Assembly (NCBI GenBank): GCA_037439785.1
Contig: JBBIVJ010000002.1
Span: 117,859 to 181,858, forward strand
DNA from: DSVZ01 sp037439785
Lineage (GTDB): Bacteria; Verrucomicrobiota; Verrucomicrobiia; Limisphaerales; J093
Reading direction: 5' to 3'
Length of the DNA stretch: 64,000 nucleotides
The notes beneath the pieces were generated by a model. It was not told the DNA's origin. It made no database searches and saw only the letters and a program-made list of their open reading frames with translations. Positions 25,093 through 32,821 of this stretch are shown piece by piece (within the stretch, counting starts at the first letter, position 1; each line of letters starts with the position of its first letter). The position numbers were made by a program, and so were the translations under genes.

Positions 25093-27489
25093 TTAATCGG
25101 CCGGGAGGCGGTTGGCGCATCCCTCCAAGGGCCGGCCATTCAGCCCCAGCAGGCGGGCGCAGGCGGCCCAGCCCCCGCCGCCCTGGGTGACTTTCAGCAG
25201 CAGCGTGTTGGGGCCGCGTCGGAGCCGGACGAGCACGGCGTCCTGATCCGCCACCAGGCCACGGTCGGTGTTGTTGCCGAAGACCGGTTCGCCGTTGAGC
25301 CAGACCTTGAGGCCATCGTCGCTGCCGAGCAGCAGCATGGCTTCGGTCTCACGGTCGGCCAGCACCTCGGTGCGGAGATAGGCCGCACAATTTTCCGCGC
25401 CGGGAAACAGGGCCGCCAGGTCCACCACGTCCGCGGCCGGCACCTCCGCCCAGCGCACCGCCGCGCCGGCAGTTTCCGGATCGAAGGCCGGGTCAAACAA
25501 CGCACGGGCGCCCGCCGCGCCGGCCTGACGGTAGGGACCGGCCACACGCCAGTGTTGCAGAAACGGGCCGGGGGCCGGTTGGCCCCGCAGCGCCCAGGCG
25601 CGGGGCACCACGGCCGGGTGACGACAATGCTCAAGCACCGCAGCGGCCACCTCCGGCCCGAGCGCGGGCAGGGTCGGCGCGAGCTTTTCGGCTATGCTCA
25701 CCGCCGCCAGGGCGGCCTCGTTGACCAGGGCCGGATCGCCCAGGAACTCCAGGGCCGGCGCCAGCGCCTCGCGGGTGGGAATCTGCCCCAGCAGACCGAA
25801 CGCGGCGATCTTGTCCGCCGGTTGCTGTGCCACCTCCAACCCCGCCAGCAACCCCTCCAGCCGGCGCGCCGGGTCGGGCTCCAGACCGAGCACGGCCACG
25901 CTGCCGCGCAGGGCCAGCGACCGCATCCCCTCGTCGCGGCTTTCCTCCGCCAGGCGCAGGAGGTGGGAGGCCGGCTCGGGATTCGGCCAGTCGGCAAGCA
26001 CACGGAGGGCGGCCCGGGCCAGCGCCGGTTCCGGCGCGCGCGCCGCGGCCAGGGCGGCGGCCAGGGCCTCGGCGGTGGCCAGCTCGGGCAGCAATGGCAA
26101 CACGCGCTCGCGCGCCTGCGCGGGAAGTTGCGCCATTGCCGTTACCACCGCGCAGGGCAGGGCGGCCGGCGCTGGCGCGGCGCGGCAGACCGCGGTGAGG
26201 GCGCGCAGGGCCGCGGTGCTCCGACTTTCCTCGTCGGCCAGCGCGGCGGTTTCGAACAGCGATTGCCAGGTCTCCGGCACGGCCAGTTGCCCCAGCGCCT
26301 CCGCGGCGGCCACGGCCACGGCCGGGTCGGCCGCGCGCAAGTGGGGCACCACCGCCGCGGCCAGTACCGTTTCGCCGCGGGCGCCGAACGCCCGCAGTAA
26401 TTCAACCTGCTCAGCCGGCGTGGAAGTTTGCGCCAGGCGGGCCACCAGCACTTCGCGCACACCCGGCCCGCGCAGGCGGGTCAGGGCCTCGCGGGCCGCC
26501 GCCCGTTCCGCGGGCGGGCCCTGGGCGGCTGCGCGACACAACTCGGCCAGCAGGACAGGGTCGCCCAGCTCGGCCACGGCCCGCCAGGCGGCGACGCGCA
26601 CCGGCACGGCCGCGTCGGCGATTGCCCGCCGCAACGTGGGCCACGCCGCCGCCCCCTGGTCGGCGTGGGCCTCCACCACCGCCAGCCGGGCGGACTCGGG
26701 CAACTCGTCCCAGAGGGTCAGCCCCATCTGGATCACGGCGGGATCGCGCAGTTCGCGCACCAGCCGCGTGGCCGCGGTGCGCAAGGCCTCGTCGCGCCCG
26801 CTCCAGGCCGCCCGTACCATGTCGGGGCGCGCCGGGGCGTCGGCCCGCGCCAGGCCGCTCCAGGCGGCGGTGCGATAAGGCTCGGGCGGTTCGGCGGTGA
26901 ACAGTTCCCGGTACAGGGCGGTGGCGGCGGCGGGGTTCCCCTCGGCCAGACGTCGCTCCGCCACGCTCAGCAGCCCTTCCCAGACCGCCGGCCGCACGGC
27001 GGGGGTGACGCGCGTGCGGGCGGCGCGGAGGGCGGCTTCGGCTGCGGCGTTGGCGATGCGCCCCAGGGCGGCGGCGGCGGCATCGGCCACCGTGTCGTCG
27101 GCCCCGGCCAGCAGGGGGACCAGCAGCGGCACGGCCTCCGGGTCGCGCCGCACGCCGAGCGATTCGGCCAGGCCGGCCTGCAACGCGCCCGTGGTCCTGC
27201 CGAGAGCGGCGCGCAGGGCGGCGCCGGCTTCGGGGAAGGGCAGGCCTTCCAGCGCGTGGCGGGCGGCGTGACCGAGCCGGGGATCGCTCAGCGCCCCGGC
27301 CAGGACCGGCACGGCCCGCGGGGTTCCGATCTGGCGCAGGTCCACGCAGGCGGCGCATTTTTCCGGGAGCGGGGCCGACGAGTGCAGCAGGGCGAGCCGG
27401 GCGGCCTCGTCGGCCGGTTCGGCAGCGCGGGCGGCGCTCAGGAGGAAAAGCACTAGGCTTCCCAAGCGGCGGGGGCGGGGGAGGTTCAT
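25093..27489 (-). CDS. Secreted HEAT-repeat protein with C-terminal PA14/jelly-roll-like domain (copy 2)
   Basis: A 798-residue protein with signal peptide LGSLVLFLLSAARAAEPADE and a long array of HEAT-like repeats to about residue 640, for example RAVPVLAGALSDPRLGHAAR and EAVPLLVPLLAGADDTVADA. From about residue 645 a separate beta-rich domain follows, with HWRVAGPY, then LLLGSDDGLKVWLNGEPVF and LRRGPNTLLLKVTQGGGGWA. That D-D-G-x-x-V-W-L-N-G pattern is common in carbohydrate-linked sensor domains of this phylum. ATG 27489 gives a proper signal. The upstream Gfo/Idh gene ends 34 bases before, an arrangement matching 18449-21815. The HEAT part is paralogous to that at 19728. Confidence 0.85.
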   Translation of the reverse strand: MNLPRPRRLGSLVLFLLSAARAAEPADEAARLALLHSSAPLPEKCAACVDLRQIGTPRAVPVLAGALSDPRLGHAARHALEGLPFPEAGAALRAALGRTTGALQAGLAESLGVRRDPEAVPLLVPLLAGADDTVADAAAAALGRIANAAAEAALRAARTRVTPAVRPAVWEGLLSVAERRLAEGNPAAATALYRELFTAEPPEPYRTAAWSGLARADAPARPDMVRAAWSGRDEALRTAATRLVRELRDPAVIQMGLTLWDELPESARLAVVEAHADQGAAAWPTLRRAIADAAVPVRVAAWRAVAELGDPVLLAELCRAAAQGPPAERAAAREALTRLRGPGVREVLVARLAQTSTPAEQVELLRAFGARGETVLAAAVVPHLRAADPAVAVAAAEALGQLAVPETWQSLFETAALADEESRSTAALRALTAVCRAAPAPAALPCAVVTAMAQLPAQARERVLPLLPELATAEALAAALAAARAPEPALARAALRVLADWPNPEPASHLLRLAEESRDEGMRSLALRGSVAVLGLEPDPARRLEGLLAGLEVAQQPADKIAAFGLLGQIPTREALAPALEFLGDPALVNEAALAAVSIAEKLAPTLPALGPEVAAAVLEHCRHPAVVPRAWALRGQPAPGPFLQHWRVAGPYRQAGAAGARALFDPAFDPETAGAAVRWAEVPAADVVDLAALFPGAENCAAYLRTEVLADRETEAMLLLGSDDGLKVWLNGEPVFGNNTDRGLVADQDAVLVRLRRGPNTLLLKVTQGGGGWAACARLLGLNGRPLEGCANRLPAD

Positions 27490-27523
27490 GGCACGGGGTG
27501 GGGCGGGGGAGGGGGATGCGGTT

Positions 27524-28945
27524 TCAGAGCCGCCACGGCGGGCGGTGGGCGTAGCTGAGGAGCCGGTTGGCTTCGGCATCGCCGGGGAACTCCTGGCGGA
27601 ACGGGTCCCAGCGCAGCGAGCGGCGCAACGCCAGGGCGCTGCCGCCGGCCAGGATGGTGGTCATGGTGCGCGCGGCCTCGCCGGCGTGGCAGATCGGGTC
27701 GCGGCGCGTGCGCACGCAGTCCAGGAAGTTGCCCGAGTGGCTGTCGGCGAATTCCACGCGCGGGTCCTCCGGCCGCAAGGGGGCGGTGAGCAGGTGGGCG
27801 GGGTGAGCCACCACGGCGCCGCGGTCCACCGCCAGCCGGCCTTCGGTGCCCACGAAGCACGCCCCGCCTTCGCCCCCCACCGGTTCACCCGGATAGGGGT
27901 CGGCATGCACGACCACGCCGCCGGCGAAATGGTAGTGCACCTGCCGGCCGTCGAACTCGATCTCGACCGGCACGCGCGGGTCGGGGTTCACGGTCCAGAG
28001 GATGATGTCGTAGTGGTGCGGACTCCAGTTAACGTCGCCGACAAACAGGCCGGGCAGGGCGTGGCCCAGTTCTCCGCCGTAGGGGCGCCAGGGCAGGGGA
28101 CCCAGCCAGAGGTCCCAGTCCAGACCGTCGGGCACCGGCACGGCACGCTCGGAGGTCCACGCCCGCGGGACAAAGGCGCCGGGGGGTCGGTAGGCGAAGA
28201 CTTCGCGGAGCCGGCCGAGGCGGCCGGCGCGGACCAGTTCACAGGCGCGGCGAAACTTGCCGCCGTACTCGGAGCGTTGCTGGGTGCCGGCCTGGAAGAC
28301 GCGGCCGAAGCGCCGGGCGGTTTCCTCGAGGGTTTGCGCCTCGTGCACGGTGATGGCGACCGGTTTCTCGCCGTACACGTCCCTGCCCGCGCGCAGGGCC
28401 CGGATGGCCATCGGCGCCGCCCAGTGGTAGGGCAGTGCCAGCAACACGGCATCCAGGTCCGGCCGGGCCAGCAGTTCCCGGAAATCGGCGTAGGCGCGCA
28501 CGTCCTGGTAGCCGGGCCGCTCGAAGCGGCGGGCGTACATTTCATTGCAGCGCGCCTGCACTTCGAGGCGGCGCTCGCGGCGGACGTCGCACACCGCGCG
28601 CACCTGCACGTCCCCGCGCGCCACGTAGCCGCCGGGGATGTACGTCCACGCCCCCCCAAGCAGGTGGCCGGTCCCCTGACCGCCCAGCCCGATGAAGCCC
28701 ATGTTGATGCGGGCGTTGGGCGATTCGGCCCCGCGCGCCAGGCCGGGCAACCAATAGGGCAAACTGGCGGCCGCCACCGCACCCGACAGGCGGCGCAGAA
28801 AACGCCGGCGCGAGGTCGGGAACGACCGGAGGCGGAAAGGCGGGTGTGGCGCGGTGCGGCGTGGCGGGGGGGCGGAGGTGGGCCGGCGGCTGGCGACGGG
28901 ATCGGTCGCGGCAGATGCGGTTTGCATGATGAACATGTCGAGCAT
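27524..28945 (-). CDS. Tat-exported Gfo/Idh/MocA-family oxidoreductase (copy 2)
   Basis: A 473-residue dehydrogenase-like protein. A long proline-rich leader precedes the twin-arginine motif SRRRFLRRLSGAVAAASLP, which may be its effective signal. The Rossmann fold begins NMGFIGLGGQGTGHLLGG; DVYGEKPVAITVHEAQTLEE and FQAGTQQRSEYGG are the family signatures. The C-terminus LRWDPFRQEFPGDAEANRLL parallels copy 1. The ATG at 28945 is chosen because GGAG lies 7 bases upstream; other ATGs at 28936 and 28927 are possible. The HEAT-repeat gene follows immediately. Substrate unknown, probably a sugar or cyclitol. Confidence 0.88.
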   Translation of the reverse strand: MLDMFIMQTASAATDPVASRRPTSAPPPRRTAPHPPFRLRSFPTSRRRFLRRLSGAVAAASLPYWLPGLARGAESPNARINMGFIGLGGQGTGHLLGGAWTYIPGGYVARGDVQVRAVCDVRRERRLEVQARCNEMYARRFERPGYQDVRAYADFRELLARPDLDAVLLALPYHWAAPMAIRALRAGRDVYGEKPVAITVHEAQTLEETARRFGRVFQAGTQQRSEYGGKFRRACELVRAGRLGRLREVFAYRPPGAFVPRAWTSERAVPVPDGLDWDLWLGPLPWRPYGGELGHALPGLFVGDVNWSPHHYDIILWTVNPDPRVPVEIEFDGRQVHYHFAGGVVVHADPYPGEPVGGEGGACFVGTEGRLAVDRGAVVAHPAHLLTAPLRPEDPRVEFADSHSGNFLDCVRTRRDPICHAGEAARTMTTILAGGSALALRRSLRWDPFRQEFPGDAEANRLLSYAHRPPWRL

Positions 28946-28985
28946 GGGCTGTCTCCGGCGGGGCGACAAGCGCGGCGAAGGCAGA

Positions 28986-29020
28986 GGTCGAAGGTCGAAA
29001 GTCGAAGGCCGAAGGCCCGA
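28986..29020. repeat. Degenerate heptamer array (GGTCGAA-type x5)
   Basis: Five adjacent units: GGTCGAA, GGTCGAA, AGTCGAA, GGCCGAA, GGCCCGA. Related units occur at 32688, 39751 and, inverted, at 24993. Confidence 0.75.
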
Positions 29021-29145
29021 GCCGGAACCGGTTGCTGGAGGCGGGGGTGGGCGACCATCCCGGTCGTTGCCCTCGGCGCCGCGCCGACGGCCCCCACGGA
29101 AAAACGGGCCACCTGCCCGTCCCGCCGGGCTATCAGCCCGGCGAC

Positions 29146-29191
29146 GTAGCGCAGGCTGCCAGCCTGCCGTAGCGCCGATTGGTAATCGGCG
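29146..29191 (+). repeat. 46-base double-palindrome repeat, copy A
   Basis: Two palindromes in series: CAGGCTGCCAGCCTG, then CGCCGATTGGTAATCGGCG, introduced by GTAGCG. The copy at 32529-32574 matches at 43 of 46 positions. Both copies lie in non-coding gaps on the same strand. Confidence 0.85.
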
Positions 29192-29289
29192 CAGGGGGCT
29201 GGGCTTGGGGCCGGGACGGAGCGAGGAGGCAGGTCACTCGACGATCGTCAATCGTCAATCCTCCGGCCCGTTTCTGCCGGTGGCGGAGG

Positions 29290-29317
29290 TTGAACCTTTT
29301 CCATCCGGCCGTTAAGC
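29290..29317 (+). promoter_or_regulatory. Putative promoter of the ECF sigma-kinase unit
   Basis: TTGAAC (29290-29295), a 16-base spacer, TTAAGC (29312-29317), then 7 bases to the ATG at 29325. Confidence 0.45.
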
Positions 29318-29324
29318 TCACTCC

Positions 29325-30038
29325 ATGACGGCAGGCCGGAACGAGTTTCCCGTCACCCGCTGGAGCCTCGTCCTGGACCTCCGGGGGGACCCGGCCCGTT
29401 CGCGGGAGGCCCTCGAGACCCTGCTGCGCCTGTACTGGCCGCCGTTGTACGCCTATCTGCGGGCCGATGGACAAACTCCCGAAGGTGCGCGGGACCTCCT
29501 CCAGGGCTATCTCTGCCGCTTGATCGAGCGCGGCGACCTGGCCCGCGTCGAGCCCGGCCGCGGCCGGTTGCGTTCCTACCTGCTGGCCGGGCTGCGGAAT
29601 TACCTGGTCAGCGAAGTCCGCCGGGAAACGGCCGCCAAGCGCGGCGCCGGCGGGGTGGTGTCGCTGGAGGCCGAGGAGGCCGCCGCCTGGCTGGCGGTGC
29701 AGCCGGCTCCCGGCACCCGTCCCGAGGCCGCCTACGACCAGCAATGGGCGCGGCTGGTGTTGCAGCGGGCCCTGGATCGGCTGCGCCGCGAGCAGAGCGT
29801 CCAGGGCCGGCAGGCGCAGTTTGAAGTCCTCGCCCCCGCCCTCGCCGGCGGGCTCGAGGGCGGTTACGCCCCCCTGGCCGCGCGGCTGGGTCTGAGCGTG
29901 ACCGCCGTGACGGTGGCGGTTCATCGCCTGCGCCGCCGCCTGCGGGAGCTGGTCCGCCACGAGGTTCTTCAGACCGTCGGTTCCGCGGCCGATCTCGAGG
30001 ACGAACTGCGCTCGCTGCTCCAGGTCTGGGGCGATTGA
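29325..30038 (+). CDS. ECF-type sigma factor linked to a Ser/Thr kinase
   Basis: A 237-residue sigma-70-like factor. Its region 2 is atypical: VTRWSLVLDLRGDPARSREA, YWPPLYAYLRADGQTPEGAR and GYLCRLIERGDLARVEPGRG RLRSYLLAGLRN are the form seen in planctomycete and verrucomicrobial ECF groups encoded beside kinases. Region 4 has LAARLGLSVTAVTVAVHRLR, a clear helix-turn-helix. No anti-sigma gene adjoins; the kinase gene starts 43 bases after the stop. In Vibrio an ECF factor is activated by phosphorylation by its linked kinase (EcfP/PknT), so the same control is plausible here but inferred from gene order. Confidence 0.85.
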   Translation: MTAGRNEFPVTRWSLVLDLRGDPARSREALETLLRLYWPPLYAYLRADGQTPEGARDLLQGYLCRLIERGDLARVEPGRGRLRSYLLAGLRNYLVSEVRRETAAKRGAGGVVSLEAEEAAAWLAVQPAPGTRPEAAYDQQWARLVLQRALDRLRREQSVQGRQAQFEVLAPALAGGLEGGYAPLAARLGLSVTAVTVAVHRLRRRLRELVRHEVLQTVGSAADLEDELRSLLQVWGD

Positions 30039-30081
30039 ACGAAAGGCCGCACGCGATCTTGCGCGGTACCTACAGACGGCC

Positions 30082-32439
30082 ATGACCTCCACCCCTTCCC
30101 CCCGCGTCTGCCCCCGTTGCGGGCTCCCCCTGGATCACCAGGGGGTGGACGGCCTGTGCCCGCGCTGTTTGGCCCGTGCCCTGCGGAGCGAGCCGGCGGC
30201 CGCGGACCGGGAGGCGGACGAGCCCCCGCCCGCGCTCCGATTGCTGGGCGATTACGAACTGCTCGGAGAAATCGCCCGCGGGGGAATGGGCGTGGTGTAC
30301 CGCGCCCGCCAGCTCAGCCTGGGACGCGAGGTGGCGGTCAAGCTCCTGCGCACCGGCGCCCTGGCCGGGGAGGCGGAGGTGCAGCGGTTCCGGGCCGAGG
30401 CGGCCGCCGCCGCCGCCCTGGACCACCCGCACATCGTGCCGATTTACGAAATCGGCGAGGACGCGGAGCAGCCGTTTTACGCCATGCGCCTGGTCGCCGG
30501 CCGAGACCTGGCCGAGCTGACCCGCTCCGGCCCGCTGCCCTCCCGCCGCGCGGCCGAAATCGTGGCAATCGTGGCCGACGCCGTCCAACACGCCCACGAC
30601 CGCGGCCTGTTGCATCGCGACCTGAAGCCGTCAAACGTGCTGCTCGATGCCGAAGACCGCCCGCAGGTCACCGACTTCGGCTTTGCCCGCGGCCTGGACG
30701 CTGCCGGCTCGTTCACCCTCAGCGGCCAGGTGCTCGGCACCCCGGGATACCTTGCCCCGGAACAGGCCGCCGGACGCCGGGACCTGTCGGCCGCCTGCGA
30801 CGTGTACGGCCTGGGCGCGCTGCTCTTCCACCTGCTGACCGCGCGGGCGCCGTTTGTGGGGGCGTCCCCGGCCGAGGTGCTGCGCCAGACGCTCGAGGCC
30901 GATCCTCCACCGCCGCGACTGCTCAACCCCGCCGTGTCCCGCGACCTGGAAACCGTCACCCTCAAGGCGCTAGCCCGCGAACCTGACGCCCGCTACCCCA
31001 CCGCGCGCGACCTGGGCGAGGACTTGCGCCGCCACCTGCGCGGCGAGCTCATCCACGCCCGGCCGGTAGGGCGGATGGCCCGCGCCGTCCGCTGGGCGCG
31101 ACGCCATCCCCTGCCGGCCACCTTGCTGGCGGTGATCGCCGCCCTGGGGCTGACGGTGGCGGCCGTGTTCATCCAGGCCGGCTTGCGGGTGGACCGGCAA
31201 CGCCGGCAGGCCGAGGCGGTCAAGCGCTTCCTCAGCGAACTGCTGGCCGCGCCCGACCCCAACCGCGACGGACGCGAAGTGCGCGTCAGCGACCTGCTGG
31301 CGCGCGCAGCCCGCCGCGCCGAGACCGAACTGGCCGGCCAGCCGCGGGTGCTGGCCGAGGTCCTGTCCACCCTGGGCTTCACCTACTACCAGCTCAGCCT
31401 CTACGCCGAGGCCGAGCCGTTGCTGCGCCGGGCGCTGGCGCTGTACGAACAGCAGCTCGGGCCGGGCAGCGTGCCCGCCGCGATGGCGCGCCTGCGGCTG
31501 GGTGCGCTGTTGAACTGGGACAGCCGCTCCGCGGAGGCTCTCAAGGAACTGGAGCAGGTGGTCGCCCAACTGCGCCGGCACCAGCCCCGCGCCCGCGCGG
31601 AGCTGGCCGAGGCGCTGGCCGAACTGGGTAGTGCCCGGATGGTGGCCGGCGATTACGATCGCGCGCAGCCCGCCCTCGAGGAGGCCGTGACCCTCTGCCG
31701 GCGCATCGGCCCCACCGCGGACCCCACCCTGGCCAGCGTGCTGGGGGATTTGTCCACCTTGCTGGGCAACCTGGGGCGGCGGGAGGAAAGCATGGCCCGC
31801 AATGAAGAGGCCATTGCCCTGAACCGCCGCCTGCCCGAAAGCCGCATGAACCTGGCCACCGCCCTGAGCAACCAGGCCGACTGGGACCTGCGCCTGGACC
31901 GGTTCGACCGCGCCCTGGCCGCGGCCTACGAATCGCTGTCCCTCCGCGAGGAACTGTTTGGCCGCACCAGCTCCCCCGTGGCGCTGGCCCACGCCCGCCT
32001 GGCCCAAATCCACCTGGCCACCTCGAATGTGACGGCCGCCCTCGACCACAGCCAGCGCGCCGTTGCGATGGGACGGGACACGCTGGGTGCCGGACATCGC
32101 GACCTGCAGTTTCATCTGCGCCAACAGGGACTGGCCCTGCTGCACGCCGGTCGCCTGGACGAGGCGGTGGCCACGATGCGGGAAGCGCTGGCCAACGCCC
32201 GGCAGAACTACCCGTCCAACCATCTCGCCGTGCTCAGCAACGCAGGGTATCTGGCCGAGGCCCTGGCGGCGCGCCACGCGCCGGGGGACCGCGCCGAGGC
32301 CCGGGCGTTGTTCGCGCCGGCCTTCCCCGCCCTCGAGGCGGCGGTCCTCGCCGACCCGGACCCACCGCCGGCGAACCGGCGTTTCCTCGACCGCTACCGC
32401 CGCCTGCGGGACGAACTGGCCCGGCCGGATGGGCCATAA
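30082..32439 (+). CDS. Membrane Ser/Thr protein kinase with zinc ribbon and TPR domain
   Basis: A 785-residue Hanks-type kinase. A small zinc ribbon opens the protein (CPRCGLPL then CPRC, residues 10-30). The kinase domain runs from about 56 to 325, with GEIARGGMGVVYRARQ, catalytic K87 (VAVK), HRDLKPSNVLL (178-188), DFGFARG (198-204) and GTPGYLAPEQ, so it looks active. A single transmembrane helix, LPATLLAVIAALGLTVAAVF (344-363), separates it from an extracytoplasmic tail of TPR-like helices such as AEAEPLLRRALALYEQQLGP. The tail may sense a ligand or scaffold proteins. It probably shares a transcript with the ECF sigma gene upstream. Confidence 0.92.
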   Translation: MTSTPSPRVCPRCGLPLDHQGVDGLCPRCLARALRSEPAAADREADEPPPALRLLGDYELLGEIARGGMGVVYRARQLSLGREVAVKLLRTGALAGEAEVQRFRAEAAAAAALDHPHIVPIYEIGEDAEQPFYAMRLVAGRDLAELTRSGPLPSRRAAEIVAIVADAVQHAHDRGLLHRDLKPSNVLLDAEDRPQVTDFGFARGLDAAGSFTLSGQVLGTPGYLAPEQAAGRRDLSAACDVYGLGALLFHLLTARAPFVGASPAEVLRQTLEADPPPPRLLNPAVSRDLETVTLKALAREPDARYPTARDLGEDLRRHLRGELIHARPVGRMARAVRWARRHPLPATLLAVIAALGLTVAAVFIQAGLRVDRQRRQAEAVKRFLSELLAAPDPNRDGREVRVSDLLARAARRAETELAGQPRVLAEVLSTLGFTYYQLSLYAEAEPLLRRALALYEQQLGPGSVPAAMARLRLGALLNWDSRSAEALKELEQVVAQLRRHQPRARAELAEALAELGSARMVAGDYDRAQPALEEAVTLCRRIGPTADPTLASVLGDLSTLLGNLGRREESMARNEEAIALNRRLPESRMNLATALSNQADWDLRLDRFDRALAAAYESLSLREELFGRTSSPVALAHARLAQIHLATSNVTAALDHSQRAVAMGRDTLGAGHRDLQFHLRQQGLALLHAGRLDEAVATMREALANARQNYPSNHLAVLSNAGYLAEALAARHAPGDRAEARALFAPAFPALEAAVLADPDPPPANRRFLDRYRRLRDELARPDGP

Positions 32440-32460
32440 CCCATGGCGCCTGCCACGCAG

Positions 32461-32493
32461 AGCGTCCCGGAGTGCGGCAGTCCTCTGCCGCTT
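32461..32493 (+). repeat. 33-base GCGGCAG palindrome repeat, copy A
   Basis: AGCGTC followed by GGAGTGCGGCAG, a four-base loop and CTGCCGCTT. The copy at 40113-40145 differs at three positions. Confidence 0.8.
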
Positions 32494-32528
32494 GCGACGC
32501 AGCGAAAGACCGGGCGTCGGCAGGCGCC

Positions 32529-32574
32529 GTAGCGCAGGCTGCCAGCCTGCCGTATCGCCGATTGCCAATCGGCG
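32529..32574 (+). repeat. 46-base double-palindrome repeat, copy B
   Basis: CAGGCTGCCAGCCTG followed by CGCCGATTGCCAATCGGCG. The second palindrome is perfect here, whereas copy A at 29146 has a GT for CC centre. Confidence 0.85.
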
Positions 32575-32687
32575 AAGGTGGCTTGTGCTGGAGACCGGCT
32601 GGCGGGCCGCCAGCCCGCGAGACCGCAGACTGCCAGTTGGCGCTACGGCGGCGGATGGCACGGGCCACCTGCTCGGCGATCCGGGGA

Positions 32688-32735
32688 AGGTCGAAGGCCA
32701 GAAGCCGGAGGCCAACGAACCGAAACTCCGAAACT
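32688..32735. repeat. Degenerate heptamer array followed by tandem octamer
   Basis: Units AGGTCGA, AGGCCAG, AAGCCGG, AGGCCAA, then two copies of CCGAAACT (32720-32735). The octamer pair is identical to that at 9413-9428. Confidence 0.7.
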
Positions 32736-32754
32736 CCAGCGCCTACGACCCGCT

Positions 32755-32780
32755 GGTCACGAGCGTGGCCTGATTTTTTT
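32755..32780 (+). terminator. Possible intrinsic terminator downstream of the kinase gene
   Basis: GGTCAC (32755-32760) pairs with GTGGCC (32765-32770) across a GAGC tetraloop, followed by TGA and seven Ts. Six pairs, one G-U. It lies 316 bases after the kinase stop. Confidence 0.45.
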
Positions 32781-32821
32781 GTGTAATCCCGCCCGGCTTT
32801 CTGCGCTGTAGCCCTCGGACC

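Larger units (their letters stand above)
28946..29324. other. 379-base divergent gap with heptamer array and palindromic repeat
   Basis: Located between the divergent copy-2 Gfo/Idh and ECF sigma genes. It contains a heptamer array (28986-29020), a palindrome GCCGGGCT-ATC-AGCCCGGC (29125-29143), a 46-base dispersed repeat (29146-29191), and the sigma-gene promoter at the right end. No coding sequence was recognised. Confidence 0.7.
32440..32821. other. 382-base gap with several repeats and a possible terminator
   Basis: Left to right: a GCGGCAG palindrome element (32461-32493), a 46-base repeat (32529-32574), a further palindrome GCTGGCG-GGC-CGCCAGC (near 32600-32617), a heptamer and octamer array (32688-32735), and a terminator-like hairpin (32755-32780). 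No coding sequence recognised. Confidence 0.7.
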
